Assembly (NCBI GenBank): GCA_004519485.1
Contig: CP038134.1
Coordinates: 372,001 to 436,000 of the forward strand
Direction of reading: 5' to 3'
Source: Nannochloropsis oceanica
Taxonomy: Eukaryota; Sar; Eustigmatophyceae; Eustigmatales; Monodopsidaceae
DNA: 64,000 nt
Each line of letters opens with the position of its first letter. The stretch's first letter is position 1. Under the pieces are notes generated by a model. The model did not search any database. It saw nothing but the letters and a program-made list of their open reading frames with translations, and was not told the origin of the DNA. A program made the position numbers and the translations under genes. This document shows, piece by piece, positions 1-9,477 of the stretch.

Positions 1-1945
1 TGCTCCGCATCAGCCATGCGACGCAACACAATGCATCCCATGCCTTCCGCGCGGAAGAAGCCTTTGGGTCCGTCCTCATCGAAGGGATGGCAAGCAGGGC
101 CTTGCACGAGCACACCGCAGGCTTGGAGGGAGAGATGAAAGTCTTTTTCCGACAGATAGTTAATGCCGACGACGATGGCCGTGTCGCAGTCACCAACGGA
201 AAGCGCATTGGCAGCCAGGGCAGTGGCAACCAAAGAGGAAGAGCATGCCGTTTCCAAGGTGACACTGGGGCCATGTGTACCGAGGAAATATGACACTACA
301 GGTAAAGATGGAGGTAGGAGGGGAGGGACGTGGGTCATTGGAATTTTGTATTAGTATTTTGCCAAGTAGACATGGAAAAAAAGGATAATGAATGAAGAGA
401 AATGCCGCAATTGCGGTGGCGTTTGAAAAAGTGGATAAAAATTAAAGCAAGGAAGGGAGAGAGGGAGGGAGGAAGGGAGGGAGGGAGGGAGGGAGGGAGG
501 GGGAAAACATGCTGGCCCAAGCATGCAGAGGGAGGAAATGAAGGCATATACATGTACGCACGCACAAGAACAACACAATAGTACACATAAACAAACCAAA
601 ATCAAAGCCAAACAAAAATATTTTCTTAAAAAAAAACTTCTATACATATGTACAGAGCTCAAAAGAGAAAAGCGTTCCTCACACACAAAAGCTCGCCTTC
701 CCCCCAACCCACCGCAACCAAAGCATACCGTGATCAGCAATAGAGCTCATCGCAGAACTGCGCAAGAATGTCTCGTCGGGGGCATCGACAGATGGCAGAA
801 AAGGGCAGTATCCCGCGACGAAAACGCCTGTGCGGGTCTTAAAAATCTCGTGCAATGGGATGCCGGCATCCTCAAGGCCCTCGTACGCAGCCTGCCGTGA
901 TTGGATTGGGTTGGGGTAGTGCGGGGAAGAGGAAAAACAAAATTAGAATCAATGGTATCAATACTGCCCATAAGCTCTGCGTTTCGTCCATCTGTATATA
1001 GGGGGGGCAGAGGTATAGATGGGAGGTGCTGCGATTTGAGTGAAATCAAGAGCGAGCCCCCACACTTCTCCCCCAAGCCCCCCTCCTGCCCAAAGCATGC
1101 CCCTCCTCTCACACAACCCTTGCCCCTCTGCAAAAGACGTACTTGGAGGGCAGCCAGCTGATGCACGTGCATGGTCTTGGTGAGTTTGCCTTGGACATTG
1201 AACATATGGGCATCGTACGCAAGCACTTCGTCCATCGTGAACGCCATGGCCTCCTTGGACTTGAGCTTCCACGGATGGTCATCGTCCTCGTCCACGTCCG
1301 AGGCATGGTACCGGCCGCCAGCCACTGTATCCACCGATATCTATGTTGGTGTGTTGTGTGGTGTAGTGCGTGGGAGAAGAGGGATTTGCATGGGTAAGAG
1401 CGTGTACGAGGGCACGGCGCCAAGCTGAAAGATCATTTGCGCATGTGAAGCTTCTCCGTCCCAATTTGGAAACTGGTAAACGCGGATGATCACGCTATGT
1501 GTATGTGCAAAGTATGTGGAAATGGTACTGAATTTATGTTGATAAGACAGGCTCAACACATGGGGTATGCACGCAGGAAAAAGGGGCTGCAGGCGAAAGA
1601 TCGGAGATTGTCCTTCTTCCCTATGTGTTCCTTGAAAAAGAACAAAAGGACCGAAAAAATGATAATCACACACAAGTTTCCCGCACACTTCTGCTTGCAT
1701 GATCACATGGGCGTAATTTCAACCCTTTCCTTGGAAGTGCGCGCACCGGCAGGCTTTTCACAGCCTTACTTTATTGGCGCCAACAAGTATCCTCTCCCGA
1801 GGCATCAGGTTTTTTGCCCTCTTTTATTACTTACCTGGCGCTTGTCCCGGATAACTTCGTAGAACTCCTCGCGAGTCTTGATATTGGCAGGCAGTGTGAT
1901 TGCGGCACCGATCAGGGCCAACGGGAGCGCATGAGGGGCATTCAT
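1..1945 (-). CDS. Polyketide synthase, N-terminal ketosynthase domain (5' part; runs off the window)
   Basis: Four exons fit in phase: 1945-1835, 1340-1143, 891-729 and 295-1. The protein starts with MNAPHALPLALIGAAITLP, which is the opening strand of a ketosynthase (KS), so no loading domain precedes it. The second exon carries the linker and LTKTMHVHQLAALQ, and the third opens with AAYEGLEDAG, matching the family's WEALEDAG. The last junction restores VSYFLGTHGPSVTLETACSSS. This is the KS nucleophile motif, with the active-site Cys in TACSSS. The catalytic His residues would lie beyond position 1. KS domains condense acyl-ACP with malonyl-ACP in polyketide or polyunsaturated fatty acid assembly. 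I infer a large type I enzyme because stand-alone KAS enzymes usually lack this GPSVTLETACSS context, but the downstream modules cannot be seen. Each intron starts with GT and ends with AG. Confidence 0.85.
450..500. repeat. (GGGA)n microsatellite in PKS intron
   Basis: An irregular GGGA/GGAA purine run lies within the last visible intron of the polyketide synthase gene. It is a simple sequence repeat with no coding role. Confidence 0.8.
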
Positions 1946-4412
1946 GGCTCAAGAGGCAGAACAGCAGCAGTTCGACGCGACTCAGACCTCCTATTTTTGG
2001 TTGGGCCTGTTTCGGGGTTGGACACGGGGGCAAAAATGAGAATCAGTGGGTATGCGAGGACACTCACTACAGTACAAGTTGTAGGCCAAGCATTGCGTCG
2101 TAAGAGGGCTACTTTACACTGAAAGCGTTGTTTCAATGGTTCACAAAAGCTCGTTCTCAGCGAGCACCTCACAGTCTATGAGGAGGAAGATTGGAATTGC
2201 CTCGCCGGGGCCAGAAAGTAACGTAGCTATTACAGTAATAGCCTCAGCACCTGACTTGATTTGACTTGTTTCCTTAGGGTTCACCCATCCAATCTTTATA
2301 ACATTACCTATCCGTAAGCTACAGACATTCACTTGGTGCCATTGACGGCCGAGAGGAGCCTGGGGATGGGGAGCGAATGACCACGTCATCGTAATCTTAA
2401 TGGTCACCAATCGATCAGCTCGGCACCTACGCCCTTGTTGGCATCCATTCAACCGACGGAGTAATAGAACCTGTGCGACTGCTACACGATGCACCAACAG
2501 ACTTTTATTCTTCCATGCATGCTGTCATTCGGAATGGCTGCGGGAGTCCCTGCAGGGCGGCGGTATCATCAAGATCCAACTTCGCACGTACATGAAAAAA
2601 GCGAAGCCGAAGGAGCAATGCGTCTCTTCTGCGACTCATGCTGGCCACCAAAAAAGTCATTTTCAAGGTCCTAGACTATGCATTCGTCATGTCCTCCCCA
2701 AAGGAGCGCGCACACTACGCGAGTGTGAGACAGGGAAAGCGAAACAAAATTCGGAGACAATGATTGCCCGGGGGAAAGCCGAGACCATGTAAGTCCTCCT
2801 CATCAGTGTAATTTTCTGCCTTGGATTAGGAGAGAGAGGGTAAGTGATAGAAGTGGGCGGCAAAAAGTATGAGAGCAAGAGGCATAGTCGCCTTCGGGTG
2901 GAAAAATTCCTATCGAATGGATTGCGTTCGGATGTGGGGCCTGGCTGTGGGAGGTCCACCTTCCTCGTCACTGCGCGGTGCACGCAACCCAATCCGCTTT
3001 CCAATGAGACACAGAAAAACGTGGGAGTATGGGGAGGTATGGAAGTAACACACGAAACGAGACCACCAGATGGAGAAAAGGGGCCAGTGTATATTAATTA
3101 GAGTGCGATGCAGAAAGTCCATGAGTAGGCCATACATATAGCTTTGAGGGGACACTGTCAATGAACAAATAATAAACGAGTCCTTGCGCGCAATAAGAAG
3201 GGGGAATGTCGTGATCGGCCTTGTCCCACTAACGGCGATTGCATTCGCTGCAATGGCAGTTTTTTTGGTACTTTTTTGGTGGTGGGTCCCATTTATTCTC
3301 TGGGGGACGCCAGTGTCAGTATATCTGCAGATATATACCTCTGCCTCTCTCTGCCTGTCTGATCATGAGGCCTGGCGAGTGAATGGGTAGGTAAATCGAC
3401 CCCTTGGTTCCCAAAAGAGGCCCTTGGGCAGTTGGGGCCTCCCTCTTCAGTTATGGCGTCATCTGAGACCCCTGCCGTGGCTCTTTTTCTTGCAAACACA
3501 TCCCAATATCACATCTCCTTTGAATTCTGCAGACAAAGAGTTTGGGGCATGGTGTTGACGATTGTTATTCTTACGAAATCATCTTATATTACATGTAAGA
3601 CATATAAATCATATATCATACAAGGGGGTAGGGGTCACATAGCGAGACCTCTTGCGTCTCTTGGACCTTTGGAGGAGCCTCCTGTCTCTGGTGCTCCTCG
3701 GTGAAGGAACGCCAAACAAAATAGCGATAAGTGTATGAGAGACGGCAGTGTCGTCTTTCAGTGAACGCTGCATCCATGCCCTATAAAAAAAAATGGACCC
3801 GGCACCAGCCAGTCAGGGTGGGCTGGGGTCACCGGTCGGGAGTCCCCAAATATTGGACAATCGGGCGACCGGCCTGAACCGGTTACGTTGCCGGATGGCG
3901 TTCTCTCAAAGCCAAGTGGAGCCCCGAGGAATCTTGGGGACTCAAATGTTCGTGAACCCAATCAGCGCGCACATTCCCTATTACTCTGTATCATAGTATG
4001 ATGTACATGGCGATGCCATGGGATTCATTTGTTTGCTATTCTCGTTTGTACTTTTGTACTTTATATAGAGGATGGCCTTCAAACTCTCCATTCAAAGTCA
4101 TAATTTCTTGGCTTCACTTTGTGTTCTATTAACGCGGACTTTCTCATTGTTTCGCGTCCTCGGAGACTCAACTCCCACACACAAATGCACTCACACCACA
4201 CAGTCTGAGTTTGATAATGGGCGAGAGCAGTGCGAGAGACTTTGTATGGAAAATTTGGAAGGCAGCAGACAGCAGCAGCGACGACAATCGGCTAACCTTC
4301 GGCGACCGCCATCACAAACTCCTCCTCAAGGAGGCCTTATTCATGACATCTCGGGGGAAGTACGGATAAAGAATGGGTGGGCATCTTGAAGGAGGATCGA
4401 GGATGGCAAGGT

Positions 4413-4482
4413 GAGGAGGAGGAGGAGGAGGAGGAGGAGGAGGAGGAGGAGGAGGAGGAGGAGTAGGAGGAGGAGGAGGAGT
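4413..4482. repeat. (GGA)n microsatellite
   Basis: About 70 bases of nearly perfect GAG/GGA triplets. On the opposite strand they give runs of Leu or Pro codons, which explains the long low-complexity frames there. Confidence 0.9.
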
Positions 4483-5154
4483 GGGAGAAGACGTAGTTGT
4501 AGTAGCAGCAGCAGTAGCAACAGTAGCAGCAGTAGCAGCAAAAACGGCAACAGTGACAGGATGTAAAAAAAGAAGAAGAGCCACCGACAGAAGGACCAGA
4601 GGCAAAACAAAGCAGCAGAGGGAATAAAAGGGCCAGAGTAAATTACAATGTAACGCAAAACATCTGTGCGGGCCATGCATATAGCCTCCAGGAAGCAAAG
4701 TAAATATACGACAATATACGAGGTGAAGTACGCAAGATAAAGGGGATGAGGCATTATGTGCCTTGCTCCACTGCCTTTAAGCGACACCGCCCCTGCAGTG
4801 GCCTTAATCTGTTCAAGTACATCGTTCCGGGCCTCGCAGACACTATCCCTGTGACCTTGCACCACCTTCATCGATCATATCATTGTATTTTTGCATGTAA
4901 CAGAACTTTTCTCTTCTGTTCGTGTGGCCCGGGGACTAAATCAACCAATCTTGATCCCCAGGATACCAGGACATACCTTTTCGCCGAGGGCCCTGAGATT
5001 CCTTTTCGTGGATGACCAATCCAATACTTTATGGTGCTTCCCATCATGGCAAGTACGGCGGCTTTAGAGCCCCTCCCCATGCGCTCTGCACTCAGTGTCC
5101 CCGAGACCATCAGCGCACCACACGTTGGACGACTATTCTGCAAAAATGGCATTC

Positions 5155-5400
5155 ACAACTGATTATTACGATTGTCGTCGATAGTCATGTGATTAGTCGT
5201 AGTCGTTCATGGTTCCCTTCGAGAACGACTCATAGTCGTCATAATCGCTCATGATTTTCATCGAGCGACGGTCGCAGTCGTGCATGTCATCAAGCGACGA
5301 TATATAAAGTCATCGCATTCGTTCATTTTTTCACCGATCTACGACAACATTCAACTTTTAGTCGTCACAACGATCATATGATCACTATGAATTCTCGTTG
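5155..5400. repeat. AGTCGT/ACGACT motif-rich block
   Basis: The block contains many near-copies of AGTCGT, TCGTCG and their complements, separated by roughly 10-20 bases. Their mixed orientation gives weak dyad symmetry. It lies just outside the left end of the 839-bp TIR element. No coding potential is seen. It may be the decayed end of another repeat. Confidence 0.4.
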
Positions 5401-5448
5401 TCCAGCAGCTTAGAAGTTACTGCCGCAAACCGTGACATTCAAGTATTA

Positions 5449-5603
5449 CGGACTATACAGAAAGTGACGTAAGTTTTTTGCTCTTTTACTTTTTTGGGGT
5501 TTTAACATTACGAGCCTTGCCACCGGCATGGTGACCTCTCCTTTTATTCTTCCGAGCACCAAAAAAAGTCCGCCCCGCATGACGGTGTAGCTCCCGGCAT
5601 CAG
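5449..5603 (+). repeat. Left terminal inverted repeat
   Basis: Pairs with 6123-6287. The outer 17 bases match except for one substitution. Inner parts share the runs TTTTTTGCTCTT, CCACCGGCATGGTGAC and GGGCATCAG-like sequence. Confidence 0.85.
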
Positions 5604-6103
5604 GCCACTGGCGTTTTCACGGGACGATTACGCCATCCCGCTCTGAACAAGCCGCTTTTTTTTATCATTATACTTTTACCCAGTCTGTCTCTGAATACAG
5701 AATGTAACACGGCCACGAAGACCCCAACACCAGAACTCGTTCTTACGCCGTACGTTACACTTGCCCAACTCGCACTAGGAGACGGTCTACTCGTCCACGA
5801 TTTTATGCCATTAGCACTTGTTATGACTTGATTTGGATTCCCGTTCGAGGACACCGCCACAAACATTCCCTTGCCCGTGTTTGTCACAACACCATAGGTC
5901 AAGCCGTAAAGCGTACTATTCGTCGTGCTAGATCGAATTGTAAACTGACCGTCACATTGCGGTCGAGCACGCACGGGGATTTGGTATGTCTTGGCCACGG
6001 AGGATCCCGCTTCGCTCTGAATAACCGACAACTTCATGTTGTACGCCCCGTTTGAAACGGAGGTGCGGCTTGTGATCAAGCCGCTCCTTTGGCTGCCGGT
6101 CAT
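5600..6103 (-). CDS. Cargo ORF of the TIR element: 167-aa protein with FVAV/YG-type repeats
   Basis: An uninterrupted ATG-to-stop frame fills the element's interior. It contains two imperfect units of about 45 residues. The first reads TLYGLTYGVVTNTGKGMFVAV followed by a segment with VITSANGIKSWTSR. The second begins SWASVTYGVRTSSGVGVFVAV. From memory, units of the form 'W.SV.YG.G.FVAV...VMTS.DG..WT.R' occur in tandem in uncharacterised bacterial, phage and algal-virus proteins thought to form beta-propellers. Two units cannot close a propeller. The C-terminus is basic (KSIMIKKSGLFRAGWRNRP). No signal peptide is obvious. The function is unknown, and it could be a captured gene fragment that stays open by chance or because the element spread recently. 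Confidence 0.5.
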   Translation of the reverse strand: MTGSQRSGLITSRTSVSNGAYNMKLSVIQSEAGSSVAKTYQIPVRARPQCDGQFTIRSSTTNSTLYGLTYGVVTNTGKGMFVAVSSNGNPNQVITSANGIKSWTSRPSPSASWASVTYGVRTSSGVGVFVAVLHSVFRDRLGKSIMIKKSGLFRAGWRNRPVKTPVA

Positions 6104-6122
6104 CCCGCCCCAACGAGTGGGA

Positions 6123-6287
6123 CTGATGCCCGGAGCTACCCCTTCATTTGCGGGGCGGGCTTCTTTTGGTGCTCAAGTTATGATAGAAGGAGATGTCACC
6201 ATGCCGGTGGGCAAGGCTCATAATGGTGATTAAAACACCAAAAAAGTAAAAAGAGCAAAAAACTTACGTAACTTTCTGTATAGTCCG
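6123..6287 (-). repeat. Right terminal inverted repeat
   Basis: Reverse complement of the left repeat. It ends CTTTCTGTATAGTCCG, followed by TA. Confidence 0.85.
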
Positions 6288-6416
6288 TACGGTTTATGTT
6301 ATTTGTGGAATTTTTGTATTAACTACGTGCTTCGCGCTTTTTGTTGGTTTAGGGATCTAAGAGGGGTGAATGATGATGTTCAGATACTAATTATTACTCA
6401 AATTGGCTGATGGATG

Positions 6417-6567
6417 CTAGACCCTGATCCCTTCTTTAACCATATCGCCAGTAATCGTCTGGCTCGAACTATATTCCCTGCTCACAAAGGCCACAACATC
6501 GACTGCCAGTCCCTCCAATACTGCAGTCATAAAGACATCCGCTGCCTCACTAACCCGCAAATGGCCT
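6417..6567 (-). pseudogene. Histone-fold (H2A-like) gene fragment
   Basis: A minus-strand frame reads HLRVSEAADVFMTAVLEGL and then AVDVVAFVSREYSS and TITGDMVKEGIRV before a stop at 6417-6419. It lines up with the H2A core, where RVGAGAPVYLAAVLEYL leads into the long central helix and then the RIIPRHLQLAIRND strand and helix. The spacing is the same, but the Gly-Ala-Pro turn and most basic residues are changed. The fragment begins right next to a piece of the TIR repeat (6580-6638), and no N-terminal H2A half is visible upstream. A CAG acceptor-like site precedes it, so it could be a last exon whose partner is lost or distant. The similarity is judged by eye, and other H2A-fold families such as NF-YC are possible. 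Confidence 0.35.
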
Positions 6568-6579
6568 GATGCTTACCAC

Positions 6580-6638
6580 CCGCATGACGGCTGCCGGCAT
6601 CAGTCCCTCTCGTTGGCGCGGGATGACCGGCAGCCATA
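6580..6638. repeat. Fragment of the TIR-element repeat
   Basis: Contains GCATGACGGCTGCCGGCATC followed by CAGTCCCTCTCGTTGG and GCGGGATGACCGGCAGCCA. This matches the inner part of the right repeat of the 839-bp element in inverted orientation. Confidence 0.75.
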
Positions 6639-7525
6639 CAAAACATCCGAGAGATCACGATACGATGGGAGACCGACCGGAGTCCCGAGTTTCTTTCTCC
6701 ATTCTGGGATGCCGAGTTTTTGAGAGGGTCCAGTTTGCGGAATCCCACCTTCCAAAAATTAGAGGTATGGGAGCCAGGTTCCGTCTTCAACGTTTACTTC
6801 CAACGACTTCATGCATCTATTGTTACCTTTAAGTATGTCCGAACGAAGGGGTTCTTCGTTCCATTCTACTCCGCCGACTCTTGCTTTGATCAGGGTCTCT
6901 GCTACAGTCAGCAATGTATTTGTCATGTCAACTCGCGTACGATGCCACATGCAGCACCGAGTGGAACTTGAAGCCCCACGTATCGAGCAACGTGTTGGCC
7001 TTGTTCACACCCAACAACAATTTCGAGGACATGCGGACTAGAAGGTCCCTCCCCCAATAGCCCCTGTATCCCAGCCCCAAGAGATAGTTTCGAGCGCACA
7101 TTGGAGCGTGTACCCGTACCCGCACTACCCAACGCGCCGAATCGCTGATGCTTAAAGACGACTTCGACATTGTTTACCGTCAGTCTCGATTTGAAGACGT
7201 CCAAAAGACCTCCACCCAACGCTTAGGCCATGAGATTGTAAGACTCGACGAAAATAAGGATACAGGATTGCAGCCGACACATCTCTCGCATTGTCTATAG
7301 TTTGAGGAAATTTGGTAGTGGTCGCGATGTACGACATCTTTCACGACCAAATTGTCGAGTGACAGTAAATTGGTTGTAATTTGTGCGTAGCAAAATGTAA
7401 AAAAAAGGACGAAAAGTGGTACTGAAATGTTGTTTCTTCCTAACATATATATTTTGCCTTATCTCCCTTGGCGATTTCTAGTATGTTCTCTGCGGGGTTA
7501 TAACCAGTCAGAAATGTGCGTACAA
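6639..7525. other. Unresolved, possibly degraded coding DNA between TIR copies
   Basis: Several minus-strand frames look protein-like but are short and overlap. One ATG frame at 7446 starts with a hydrophobic, signal-like stretch (SVPLFVLFFTFCYAQITT) and runs to 7180. Another, around 6923-7219, contains LLDVFKSRLTVNNVEVVFKHQ and a Gly/Ala-rich segment. I could not assign any to a family or join them convincingly. The stretch may be a decayed gene or the interior of an older mobile element. Confidence 0.35.
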
Positions 7526-7765
7526 GGACTATACAGAAAGTTGTGTACGTTTTTACTCTTTTTATTTTTTTTAGGTTTTAATCACCATCACGTGCTTTGC
7601 CACCGGCATGGTCGCATCTACTTAATGTGAGCGCCAAAATACGCCCACCCCGCATGACGGGGTAGCTGCCGGCATCAGGCCACTAGCGTTTTCGCGTGAC
7701 GATGACGCCATTCCCCTCTGAACAAGCCGCTCCTTTGGCTGCCGGTCTAAATTTATTCCTTTTCG
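7526..7765. mobile_element. Internally deleted or truncated copy of the TIR element
   Basis: Begins GGACTATACAGAAAGTTGTG and follows the left repeat of the 839-bp element to the GAACAAGCCGCT segment. There it continues with TCCTTTGGCTGCCGGTC, which in the full element lies at the inner edge of the right repeat (about 6083-6100). The two inner edges are thus joined and the cargo region is missing. The outer right end is absent. Divergence from the full copy is clearly higher than between that copy's own two ends. Confidence 0.75.
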
Positions 7766-9477
7766 CACAAGCGAGTGAAGGACGGAGGCCATTTTTATGA
7801 TTCCACTTCTACCGAGTCCAGTCCGAGCTTCCGTGTACCCCGCGTCCATGGCAATGCCAATCGGTATCCGTCACATGTGTTTCACTATATATAATCAGAT
7901 TTATTTTTTTGAGAGATCACTACATTCACACTTTCGTCTACAGAACACACCAAAATGCTGAATGCTACGGATGGATTTTTCGGATGTTGCCCTCTGCGCT
8001 AATAGATAGACACCTCAGGCCAAATAAAAGCCTACGTGATTTATATCATGATAAAATATCCGATCTCAAGATGTAAATGACAATGTCGTTTTAGCCCGCA
8101 GGTCTACAAACGGACAGAGCTGAAGGACTATCTCTCGGCGCGAACTCAACGTTCGCACCTCCCGCCTGCTCAATTCAGCAGCTTCCCCTTCTTCGTCTCT
8201 TAATTTTCTTCTTCCATCCCACAGTCGACAATTTATCGACTGGATTCGGCGCTACATCTACGGCGCCGACGCGACAGGCGGTCTGGAGACCCGAACTTGT
8301 CGACAAGCCCTCGCCGTATGGCTGGGCCCCCTCCCTAACCCTCGCCACTGGCCGTGCAGATGCCACGACCCTCGCCGTATGGTTGGGCGGTAAGAAGATG
8401 GTGGTCGTAGTCTTCTGCGTCAAGCTCTTCATCCGCAGAGCACCCGCGCCGTAAGGTCAAGGCAGCCAGAATTCTGAATCACTACTCTCGCCGTCTGGCT
8501 GGGAGGCGATACATCCTGACTCTCGCGGTACGGCTGGGTACCACTAACCCTCGCCGTGTTGCTGCGACGCATCGGTCGCAGAAGCCTGGCGAATGGAAGC
8601 AACACATCCCGCAACGATGCGATTCCCACGGCTTGCTTCCCCTTAGTCTTCCCGGCTACGACTGCCGTTTCAGTTGGCGTCCAGATCGTGTTGAAGCTGG
8701 TCAGAGAACTCTAGCTGGGGAAGTTCGGGCCGAGCAGACGCGTCTGGCCTGCCATGGTGACGGTGCTGCAATGAGTGCTGTAATGGGGGAGTGTGTTTGG
8801 TGGGGAGCAAAACGTGGGAATCACGTCGTGGCGGGATGTGCTGTTTCCATTCGTCGGGCTTCTGCGACCGGTGCGCCCAAGCCATAGGGTGAGGGCTGGT
8901 AATTGGCATGCCTTTAGTCGTTCGATTCGACTCGACACGCGAATCCTAGGAGCATGAAGAACAAATAAGGAGATCGGCTCGCCTCTTAGCCAAATACACA
9001 GATCCCATGACGACATGGGCAGGGCTGGCGGTTCACCATGTAGTACGATTTTCATGGAAGGTCTGCAATAATAATCGATTGCCACGTCTCTGCATCGACC
9101 GAGCAGATTCACAGCGTTTAAGCCCGCAGTAGCGGGCAGATTCTTTGCCCATGCGTGGCCCAGGCACGGACAGAACAGCATACGCTCCTCATTCGGTTTA
9201 CCTCCTCCTCGTGCCACACTGCCCTTCCAGGTGCCAGTGGGTAAGGCAAGGCCGCCCAGGCAACGACCACCGTACAGAACACGACGACAAGGTACGTACT
9301 TGTCCGCACGCTTGATTCCTTTCGACCAACTGCCCATCTCTCATACGCGTCGTGCGGCATGATTTCCCCCACTGGATTTTATGAGCTTCCGCCTCCCTCG
9401 TCATTTCCCCCTCCATATTAATGCTTCTAATTGCCCACACAACGCTTACACCGTGAACATCAGCGGTAGATTTATAC
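7766..9477. other. Intergenic stretch upstream of the ABCG gene
   Basis: No gene is recognised. A TATATATAATC box near 7890 is followed by ATG at about 7954, but that frame closes within about 16 codons. The middle holds a cluster of degenerate 17-bp repeats (8308-8565). The last few hundred bases should contain the promoter of the transporter starting at 9478. Confidence 0.45.
8308..8565. repeat. Cluster of degenerate CTCGCCGTATGGCTGGG repeats
   Basis: Good copies start near 8310, 8371, 8487 and 8522, all in the same orientation. Weaker copies lie near 8341, 8443 and 8550. Spacing is irregular (about 28 to 116 bases), so it is not a simple tandem array. On the minus strand the unit reads CCCAGCCATACGGCGAG and gives short QPYGEG or HTARV peptide echoes in changing frames, which argues against a conserved protein repeat. 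Confidence 0.6.

Larger units (their letters stand above)
1946..5448. other. Gene-poor stretch upstream of the PKS
   Basis: I recognise no gene here. Open frames are short, lack family motifs and overlap in several frames. The stretch presumably holds the PKS promoter in its first few hundred bases. It also has a (GGA)n tract, short hydrophobic frames near 3184-3390 and an exon-like open stretch at 4977-5137 on the minus strand that I could not assign. The far end merges into the repeat-rich DNA around the TIR element. Confidence 0.5.
5449..6287. mobile_element. 839-bp DNA transposon-like element with about 155-bp terminal inverted repeats, TA target duplication
   Basis: The left end begins CGGACTATACAGAAAGT and the right end is its reverse complement with one mismatch in these 17 bases. 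The inverted match continues about 155-165 bases inward on each side (5449-5603 and 6123-6287), with scattered mismatches and small indels. The dinucleotide TA flanks both ends (5447-5448 and 6288-6289). That would fit a Tc1/mariner-type target duplication, although two bases alone are weak proof. No transposase is encoded. The interior instead holds one minus-strand ORF that runs almost from repeat to repeat. I infer a non-autonomous element moved by a transposase elsewhere. Further pieces of the same repeat occur at 6580-6638 and 7526-7765. Confidence 0.85.

Noticed and set aside
2141-2497. 118-codon minus-strand frame upstream of the PKS
   Set aside because: Composition is plausible near its end, but it has no motif and no neighbouring exon support.
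3184-3390. Hydrophobic 68-residue plus-strand frame
   Set aside because: Short. Its first codon in frame is not ATG, and it could be chance in T/G-rich DNA.
4977-5137. Exon-like minus-strand stretch (CAG acceptor, GTATGT donor, protein-like text SAERMGRGSKAAVLAMMG)
   Set aside because: No family recognised and no convincing partner exons. Upstream lies repeat-rich DNA. Kept only as a possibility.
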